Source of the DNA: Mesorhizobium sp. NZP2077
GTDB taxonomy: Bacteria; Pseudomonadota; Alphaproteobacteria; Rhizobiales; Rhizobiaceae
Length of the DNA: 64,000 bases
Reading direction: 5' to 3'
NCBI RefSeq assembly: GCF_013170805.1
Contig: NZ_CP051293.1
Location: 558,001 to 622,000, forward strand
Shown: positions 58,946 through 64,000 of the stretch, in pieces
Layout of the letters: every line of letters starts with the position of its first letter
How positions within the stretch are numbered: the stretch's first letter is position 1
Notes under the pieces: model-generated
What the model saw: the letters and a program-made list of their open reading frames with translations, nothing else
The model's database searches: none
What the model was told of the DNA's origin: nothing
Made by a program: the position numbers and the translations under genes

Positions 58946-59899
58946 ATGCCCCTTCGCGTCATCTTCATGGGCACGCCGGAGTTTTCGGTGCCGACGTTGC
59001 GCGCCATCGCCGAAGCCGGACATGAGATTTCCGGCGTCTACACGCAGCCGCCGCGGGCCGCCGGACGGCGCGGGTTGGAGCTGACGCCGTCGCCGGTGCA
59101 GCGCGAGGCCGAGCGGCTGGGCGTCGAGGTGCGTACGCCGACTTCGCTGAAAAGCGAGGCCGAGCAGGCCGCGTTCCATGCCCTGCAGGCCGATATCGCC
59201 GTGGTCGTCGCCTATGGTTTGCTGCTGCCGAAGGCTATTCTCGACGCGCCCCGGCTTGGCTGCATCAACGGCCATGCGTCGCTTCTGCCACGCTGGCGCG
59301 GTGCCGCCCCCATGCAGCGCGCCATCATGGCTGGAGACCTGGAAAGCGGCATGATGGTGATGCGCATGGAAGAGGGCCTGGACACCGGACCGGTGGGCTT
59401 GCTTGAAAAATGCGCTGTCGACCCCGATATGACAGCCGGCGATCTGCATGATCGGTTGATGAGTGTCGGTGCTGCCCTGATGGTGGAAGCGCTGGCGCGG
59501 CTGGAAAGGAACACCCTGACATTTACCGCGCAAGCGGCGGAAGGGGTGACTTACGCCAGAAAAATCGATAAATCCGAGACGCATGTGGACTGGACGCGGC
59601 CTGCGGCCGAGGTCCATAACCATATTCGCGGCCTGTCGCCCTTTCCCGGCGCCTGGTCCGAAATTGACATTGGCGGCCGCATGGAGCGGCTGAAACTGCT
59701 TCGCTCGACGCTGTCCCAAGGCCTGTCGCCTTTGGAAGATTCGGGCGAGTCGGGAGGAATTCTCGATGACCGGCTGACGGTCGCCTGCGGGGCAGGTGCG
59801 GTCAGGTTGGTCGAAGTTCAACGTGCGGGTGGAAAGCCCGCCGCCGCGTCGGAATTCCTGCGCGGAGCCAAGATCGTAAAAGGAATGAAGTTCTCATGA
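58946..59899 (+). CDS. fmt: Methionyl-tRNA formyltransferase
   Basis: 317 residues. [11 protein letters not shown] at the N-terminus and the formyl-folate signature [20 protein letters not shown] (about residues 108-127) are typical. It formylates initiator tRNA. AGGGGAAA precedes the ATG. The stop overlaps the next gene's start (ATGA). Confidence 0.96.
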   Translation: MPLRVIFMGTPEFSVPTLRAIAEAGHEISGVYTQPPRAAGRRGLELTPSPVQREAERLGVEVRTPTSLKSEAEQAAFHALQADIAVVVAYGLLLPKAILDAPRLGCINGHASLLPRWRGAAPMQRAIMAGDLESGMMVMRMEEGLDTGPVGLLEKCAVDPDMTAGDLHDRLMSVGAALMVEALARLERNTLTFTAQAAEGVTYARKIDKSETHVDWTRPAAEVHNHIRGLSPFPGAWSEIDIGGRMERLKLLRSTLSQGLSPLEDSGESGGILDDRLTVACGAGAVRLVEVQRAGGKPAAASEFLRGAKIVKGMKFS

Positions 59900-60402
59900 G
59901 CATGATGTCGATACGCGCGGCAACGCCGCGGGATCGCGAGGCCATTCGCCTCGTCGAAGAACACGCTTTCGGCCAGCAGGCGGAGGCCGGGCTGGTCGAC
60001 GCGCTGGTCACCGGCGGCGACGCGGTCGTCGAACTGGTGGCAGAAGAAGACGGCCAGGTGGTCGGCCACATCCTGTTTTCGCGGCTGTTCGTCAGCAATG
60101 GCGGCAAGAGCTTTGCGGCCGTGGCGCTGGCGCCGCTGGCTGTGGAGCCTTCGTTCCATGGCAGCGGTATTGGCGGCGCGCTGATCCGCGAGGCGCATAT
60201 CCGTCTCAGGGATGCCGGCGAGACGCTGGCCGTGGTGCTGGGCGACCCGGCCTATTACGGCCGTTTCGGCTACAGCCATGCGCGTGCCGAAAAGTTCGAG
60301 AGCGAATACCAGGGTGAGGCGCTGCAGGCGCTGGCCTGGGGCGACGCTCCGGAGGCCGGCAGGCTGGTCTACGCTTCGGCCTTCACCGCTCTCGCCGCGT
60401 AG
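59896..60402 (+). CDS. GNAT-family N-acetyltransferase
   Basis: 168 residues. The acetyl-CoA binding block is [18 protein letters not shown] and the terminal part [17 protein letters not shown] marks the YhbS-type subgroup, acceptor unknown. It is translationally coupled to fmt by an ATGA overlap. The TAG stop is formed by the first bases of a RIME-like repeat. Confidence 0.9.
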   Translation: MSMMSIRAATPRDREAIRLVEEHAFGQQAEAGLVDALVTGGDAVVELVAEEDGQVVGHILFSRLFVSNGGKSFAAVALAPLAVEPSFHGSGIGGALIREAHIRLRDAGETLAVVLGDPAYYGRFGYSHARAEKFESEYQGEALQALAWGDAPEAGRLVYASAFTALAA

Positions 60403-60502
60403 AGCAGTCCACCGTTTTCATGGAAACGGTGACCTGCTCTACCTCTTTGTTTTAACGCAATTCCGGACGGAAACCCGTTTCACACTTTTCCTGGAATTGC
60501 TC
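60400..60502 (+). repeat. RIME-like intergenic palindromic repeat, copy C
   Basis: Contains TAGAGCAGTCCACCGTTTTC/GAAACGGTGACCTGCTCT and then ACGCAATTCCGGACGG...GGAATTGCTC. It provides the TAG stop of the GNAT gene and ends 22 bases before truA, so it lies inside a def-fmt-GNAT-truA transcript. Confidence 0.75.
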
Positions 60503-60524
60503 GAGGCGAGAGCTGTAGCCGCAA

Positions 60525-61271
60525 ATGCCGCGTTTTCGCCTCGACATCGAATATGACGGCAGCCTGTTTGCCGGCTGGCAGCACCAGGCCGATCAGCCTT
60601 CGGTGCAGCAGGCGATCGAGCAGGCGATCGAAAAATTCAGCGGCGAGGCGGTGCGGATGCGCGCCGCCGGCCGCACCGACGCCGGCGTGCATGCGACCGC
60701 CCAGGTGGCGCATGTCGACCTCGCCAAGGCGTGGCCTGAAGACAAGGTGCGCGATGCGATCAACGCGCATCTGCAGGCGGCCGCCGCGCATGTCGCCATC
60801 CTGAAGGCGACAATCGTCCCGGACGATTTCGATGCGCGCTTCTCGGCCACCGGCCGCCACTACCTCTACCGCATCCTCAACCGCCGCGCGCCGGCGGCCC
60901 TGGACAAGGGCAAGGTGTGGTGGGTGCCGAAGCGGCTCGACGCCGGCGCCATGCATGAGGCAGCGAAAATCCTGCTTGGCCGGCATGATTTCACCACCTT
61001 CCGTTCGACCCAATGCCAGGCCAACAGTCCGATCCGGACGCTGGAGCGGCTCGATGTGAGCCGGCACGGTGATCTGATCGAAGTAAGGGCTTCGGCGCGC
61101 TCCTTCCTGCACAATCAGGTGCGCTCCATGGTCGGCTCGCTCAAGCGCGTCGGCGATGGCGGCTGGACCGAGGCCGACCTCAAGGCGGCGCTCGAAGCAC
61201 GCGACCGCGCCGCCTGCGGCCAGGTGGCGCCGCCCGACGGCCTTTTCCTCATTGACGTCGATTATCCCTGA
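60525..61271 (+). CDS. truA: tRNA pseudouridine synthase A
   Basis: 248 residues. The catalytic Asp52 lies in [28 protein letters not shown] is the usual N-terminus and [18 protein letters not shown] the C-terminal signature. It modifies uridines 38-40 of tRNA. The gap to the GNAT gene is taken up by a RIME-like repeat. Confidence 0.96.
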   Translation: MPRFRLDIEYDGSLFAGWQHQADQPSVQQAIEQAIEKFSGEAVRMRAAGRTDAGVHATAQVAHVDLAKAWPEDKVRDAINAHLQAAAAHVAILKATIVPDDFDARFSATGRHYLYRILNRRAPAALDKGKVWWVPKRLDAGAMHEAAKILLGRHDFTTFRSTQCQANSPIRTLERLDVSRHGDLIEVRASARSFLHNQVRSMVGSLKRVGDGGWTEADLKAALEARDRAACGQVAPPDGLFLIDVDYP

Positions 61272-61280
61272 AAAAAGTCC

Positions 61281-61346
61281 GGAGGCTTTATTCGGAATAG
61301 AGATGAAGGCTCTATTCGGAATAGAGTTTGGAGGCTCTACCCCGGA
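61281..61346. repeat. Tandem palindromic units at the truA/membrane-gene junction
   Basis: Units start at 61281, 61305 and 61330 with a period of 24-25 bases. The second reads GGCTCTATTCGGAATAGAG, itself an inverted repeat (CTCTATTC-G-GAATAGAG); the first is a near-copy and the third keeps only GGAGGCTCTA. The array bridges two convergent genes and reaches the stop region of the second. Confidence 0.6.
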
Positions 61347-61969
61347 GACAGCCCGGAAAGGCTTTGAGCCCCGATATCGTCGGGGACAGTGATGCCAAGG
61401 AGCATCTGCAACCCGAACAGCACCAATAACGAAGCGATGAACATGCCGGCGAAAACGGCGGTGCCGACTGCCGCGCCTTTGCCGATCGTGGCGTTGGTCA
61501 TGCGCCAGGTCAGCACCATCGACAGGGCAAACAGCAGCAGCGACACAAGGCTCGAGACCTGGCTCGCCGAAGACAGGAAAAGCCGGATCAGGGCCGAAGG
61601 CAGCATCAGCCAGGCGGTGATGGCCGAGGCCCAGTTGCTGGCGACGACATAGTGGACGAAGCGCCCGCCAATGCCGGCGCGCCGGGCGACCAGAGCGAGC
61701 GCGACCAGCGGCAGCACCCAGGAGCCGATATCGACCGTCGCCAGCCGCATCAGCATGCTGAAGCGGCCGGCGAAGGCATCGGGATCGCCGATCTCGTTGG
61801 CGATGCCGACCCAGCCGACGATCAGCGCTGGCGCGGCAACGACGATGGCGAAAAAGGAATTCCAGAAGCCATCGGCCGAAAGGTCGAGCAGCCGCAGGCC
61901 GTCGACCTTGCCGAGCATCAGTCGCCAGGCGCCGGTCAGCGAAGCTTGGGTCTCGTCCGCCGTAAGCAT
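61337..61969 (-). CDS. Hypothetical integral membrane protein
   Basis: 210 residues with five or six hydrophobic segments, starting MLTADETQASLTGAWRLMLG. I recognise no named family, though Yip1-like membrane proteins have a similar layout. The ATG at 61969 lies five bases after the dapE stop, so it is likely expressed from dapE's transcript. Its last codons include CCCCGATATCGTCGGGG (61369-61385), a short hairpin also present after the gene ending at 32355. No function is suggested. Confidence 0.7.
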   Translation of the reverse strand: MLTADETQASLTGAWRLMLGKVDGLRLLDLSADGFWNSFFAIVVAAPALIVGWVGIANEIGDPDAFAGRFSMLMRLATVDIGSWVLPLVALALVARRAGIGGRFVHYVVASNWASAITAWLMLPSALIRLFLSSASQVSSLVSLLLFALSMVLTWRMTNATIGKGAAVGTAVFAGMFIASLLVLFGLQMLLGITVPDDIGAQSLSGLSPG

Positions 61970-61974
61970 GCTGC

Positions 61975-63168
61975 TCAACCCTGTCCGAACCAGTCTTCGA
62001 TGAAGCGCTGGTAAATCCGCGTCAGCGCTTCGAGATCGGCGATGGCGACACGCTCGTCGACCATGTGCATGGTCTTGCCGACCAGGCCGAACTCGACCAC
62101 CGGACAATAATCCTTGATGAAGCGCGCATCCGACGTGCCGCCGGAGGTCGACAGCGTCGGCTCCTTGCCGACCGCCGCCTTGATCGAGCCGGCAAGCGTC
62201 TCGATCAGCTTGTCGTCACGGGTCAGGAAGACATGGCTCGGCCGGTCGCGCCAGATGAGATCATAGTCGACCGGCGTCTTCTTGCCCGGCCGGTACTTCT
62301 TGCGTTTGGCTGCCTGGTCGAGCCGGTTGTGGATTTCGGCCTGCACGGTCTCGGCCGTCCAGGTATCGTTGAAGCGGATGTTGAAGATCGCAGTGGCTTT
62401 TGCCGGAATGACATTGGTAGCCGGGTTGCCGACATCGATGGAGGTCACCTCCAGATTGGTCGGCTGGAAATCCTTGGTTCCCTTGTCGAAGGCGGGGTGC
62501 AGCAAGGCATCGACGAGACCCATCAGCCCGCGCACCGGATTGTCGGCAAGTTGCGGATAGGCGGCATGGCCCTGGCGGCCATTGACGGTGACCGAACCGG
62601 ACATCGAGCCGCGGCGGCCGATCTTGATCATGTCGCCGAGCGCATCCGGGTTGGTCGGTTCGCCGACGATCGAGGCATCCCATTTTTCGCCCCTCGAAGC
62701 GGCCCATTCGAGCAGCTTGACCGTGCCGTTGATTGCCGGGCCTTCCTCATCGCCGGTGACCAGCAGTGAGACCGAACCCTTGGGACCGCCATGCGTCTCG
62801 ACACAGCGCGCCACGGCGGCGATGAAGCAGGCAATGCCGCCCTTCATGTCGACCGCGCCACGGCCATACATCTCGCCATTGGCGATCTCGGCGGCGAAGG
62901 GCGGATGCGTCCAGGCTGCTTCATCGCCGACCGGCACCACGTCGGTATGGCCGGCGAACATCAGATGCGGGCCAGTGCCGGACCGCCGTGCATAGAGGTT
63001 CTCGATGTCGGGAGTGCCGTCTTCCGAAAACACCGGCCGGTCGACCAGGAAGCCGAGCGGTTTCAGCATCGTTTCCAGCGCGCTCAGCGCGCCGCCTTCG
63101 GCTGGTGTCACCGAGGCGCAACGGATGAGGGCGGCAAGGTTTTCGGCGGGGTCGGTCGGCAGCGTCAT
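61975..63168 (-). CDS. dapE: Succinyl-diaminopimelate desuccinylase
   Basis: 397 residues of the M20 metallopeptidase family, lysine and peptidoglycan precursor synthesis. Metal and catalytic blocks are [45 protein letters not shown] and, near the C-terminus, [12 protein letters not shown]. The ATG at 63168 gives the normal N-terminus; the frame runs 20 codons further. Related ArgE enzymes share the motifs, but [13 protein letters not shown] and the length fit DapE. Confidence 0.92.
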   Translation of the reverse strand: MTLPTDPAENLAALIRCASVTPAEGGALSALETMLKPLGFLVDRPVFSEDGTPDIENLYARRSGTGPHLMFAGHTDVVPVGDEAAWTHPPFAAEIANGEMYGRGAVDMKGGIACFIAAVARCVETHGGPKGSVSLLVTGDEEGPAINGTVKLLEWAASRGEKWDASIVGEPTNPDALGDMIKIGRRGSMSGSVTVNGRQGHAAYPQLADNPVRGLMGLVDALLHPAFDKGTKDFQPTNLEVTSIDVGNPATNVIPAKATAIFNIRFNDTWTAETVQAEIHNRLDQAAKRKKYRPGKKTPVDYDLIWRDRPSHVFLTRDDKLIETLAGSIKAAVGKEPTLSTSGGTSDARFIKDYCPVVEFGLVGKTMHMVDERVAIADLEALTRIYQRFIEDWFGQG

Positions 63169-63293
63169 GGCAAAAGCGATAGTCGAAAGCTGAGGGCCTG
63201 TCACGGCCCGACATAGAGGCCAGGCCAATGGCAGACGATGCCGCCGACATTATGGTTTTCATGTCGTATAGTCGGGCCGGTGCGGAGTGAGAG

Positions 63294-64000
63294 ATGGCAA
63301 ACGGGGGAAAAAGCATTGTCATCGCCGGCGCCGGCAGCATTGGCTGCTATGTCGGCGGCTGCCTGGCGCTTGCCGGGCGACAGGTGATTCTGCTCGCCCG
63401 GCCGCGCATCGAGGCCGCGCTGCGGCAAAGCGGATTGCGCATCAGCGACCTTGAAGGCCGTGATCGCCTGGTCAAGCCGGACGGGCTCGGGATCACCGCC
63501 GATCCGGCTGTCGCCTTGCCTGAAGCGGACCTGATCCTGGTCACCGTCAAGAGCGGCGCGACGCAGGAGATGGCGGCGCTAATCGACGCCCATGCCCGCC
63601 CCGATGCGGTGGTGATCAGCCTGCAGAACGGCGTCGACAATGCCGACAGGCTGCGCGCCGAGCTTGGCCCGCGAACGGTGCTGGCCGGCATGGTGCCGTT
63701 CAATGTCGTGCAGTCACCGGACGGCGAGTTGCCGCTGCACGTCCACCGCGCCAGCGACGGCAAGGTGATGATCGAGGACGGCGGCACCGGCCTAGTCCGC
63801 CTTCTCACCGTCGAAGGGTTCGCTGTCGAGGCCCATGGCGACATGAAGGCCGTGCTGTGGGGCAAGCTTCTGATGAACCTCAACAACGCGCTGGTGGCGC
63901 TTTCCGGCCTGCCGCTGGCGAGCGAACTCGCCGACCGCCGCTGGCGGCTGATCCTGGCTGGCCAGATCGACGAGGCCTTGCTGGCGATGAAAGCCTCCAG
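63294..64000 (+). CDS. panE: 2-dehydropantoate 2-reductase, truncated by the window end
   Basis: The ATG at 63294 (preceded by GAGTGAGAG) opens a frame that runs off the right edge; 235 codons are visible. IVIAGAGSIGCYVGGCLA is the N-terminal NAD(P)-binding motif of ketopantoate reductases, and VTVKSGATQEM and SLQNGVDNADRL are further family blocks; the lysine in GKLLMNLNNAL is the catalytic one. It reduces ketopantoate in pantothenate synthesis, although many homologues of this fold have other substrates. Divergent from dapE, 125 bases apart. Confidence 0.85.
   Translation, partial: MANGGKSIVIAGAGSIGCYVGGCLALAGRQVILLARPRIEAALRQSGLRISDLEGRDRLVKPDGLGITADPAVALPEADLILVTVKSGATQEMAALIDAHARPDAVVISLQNGVDNADRLRAELGPRTVLAGMVPFNVVQSPDGELPLHVHRASDGKVMIEDGGTGLVRLLTVEGFAVEAHGDMKAVLWGKLLMNLNNALVALSGLPLASELADRRWRLILAGQIDEALLAMKAS

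Noticed and set aside
58298..59821. A 507-codon minus-strand open frame opposite def and fmt
   Set aside because: Both plus-strand genes have complete catalytic motifs; the antisense frame is a GC shadow.
61281..61346. CRISPR or direct-repeat array with spacers
   Set aside because: Units are contiguous, degenerate and only three; there are no spacers.

Overview
The window is GC-rich, densely coding DNA from an alphaproteobacterium of the order Hyphomicrobiales (Rhizobiales), most likely Mesorhizobium or a close relative. The evidence is the set of sorbitol/mannitol and other polyol ABC operons, the many periplasmic-binding-protein transporters, GcvA-like LysR regulators, DUF1127 and DUF6481 small proteins, and about 100-bp intergenic palindromes of the RIME type known from rhizobia. 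This assignment is inferred from gene content; no search was possible. No rRNA, tRNA, CRISPR array, insertion sequence or phage gene was seen.

Layout. 1-10.95 kb: the end of a SorC-type sugar regulator, a DUF1127 gene, a LysR regulator, then an eight-gene polyol operon (smoE, smoF, smoG, smoK, smoS, mtlK, a HAD phosphatase and a D-ribulokinase-like FGGY kinase). 11.0-17.5 kb: a second polyol-type ABC operon on the minus strand, with its own zinc dehydrogenase and an AraC regulator; it converges on the first operon across a RIME-like repeat. 17.8-24.6 kb: a MATE exporter and a loose accessory stretch (DUF302, two alpha/beta hydrolases, AraC, dienelactone hydrolase, sulfotransferase), part of which looks less GC-rich. 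24.9-29.3 kb: a polar amino-acid ABC transporter lacking an ATPase gene, an agmatinase-family ureohydrolase and a divergent LysR gene.

29.4-46.8 kb is the most interesting region. It holds pncB, a polytopic membrane protein, a five-gene branched-chain-type ABC transporter, a CitMHS/NhaD-like antiporter, pncA, and then a tightly overlapped six-gene operon: an FAD subunit, a fused 2Fe-2S/molybdopterin hydroxylase, a 6-hydroxynicotinate reductase-like protein, UPF0280, DUF1185 and MarR. A clear sigma70-like promoter with a near-palindromic operator precedes the operon. The inferred role is oxidation and then ring reduction of nicotinate or a related N-heterocycle, with two uncharacterised families perhaps doing later steps. 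The neighbouring NAD-salvage genes (pncA, pncB) and transporter fit this reading.

46.9-57.0 kb: assorted genes, including an inositol monophosphatase, two luciferase-like monooxygenases, an arylamine N-acetyltransferase, an AI-2E-type permease, a SugE/Gdx exporter preceded by an apparent guanidine-II riboswitch, a 41-residue lysine-rich protein, a transglutaminase-like protein lacking the usual catalytic histidine, a CDF metal transporter, a GFA protein and a methyltransferase. 57.0-64.0 kb: housekeeping genes rmuC, def, fmt, a GNAT gene, truA, a membrane protein and dapE, then the beginning of a 2-dehydropantoate 2-reductase gene cut by the window end.

Recurrent themes are strong hairpins directly after three of the four solute-binding-protein genes, four RIME-like repeats of which three supply the stop codon of the preceding or flanking gene, and GC-rich inverted repeats sharing a C-run/CACGAGG/G-run core.
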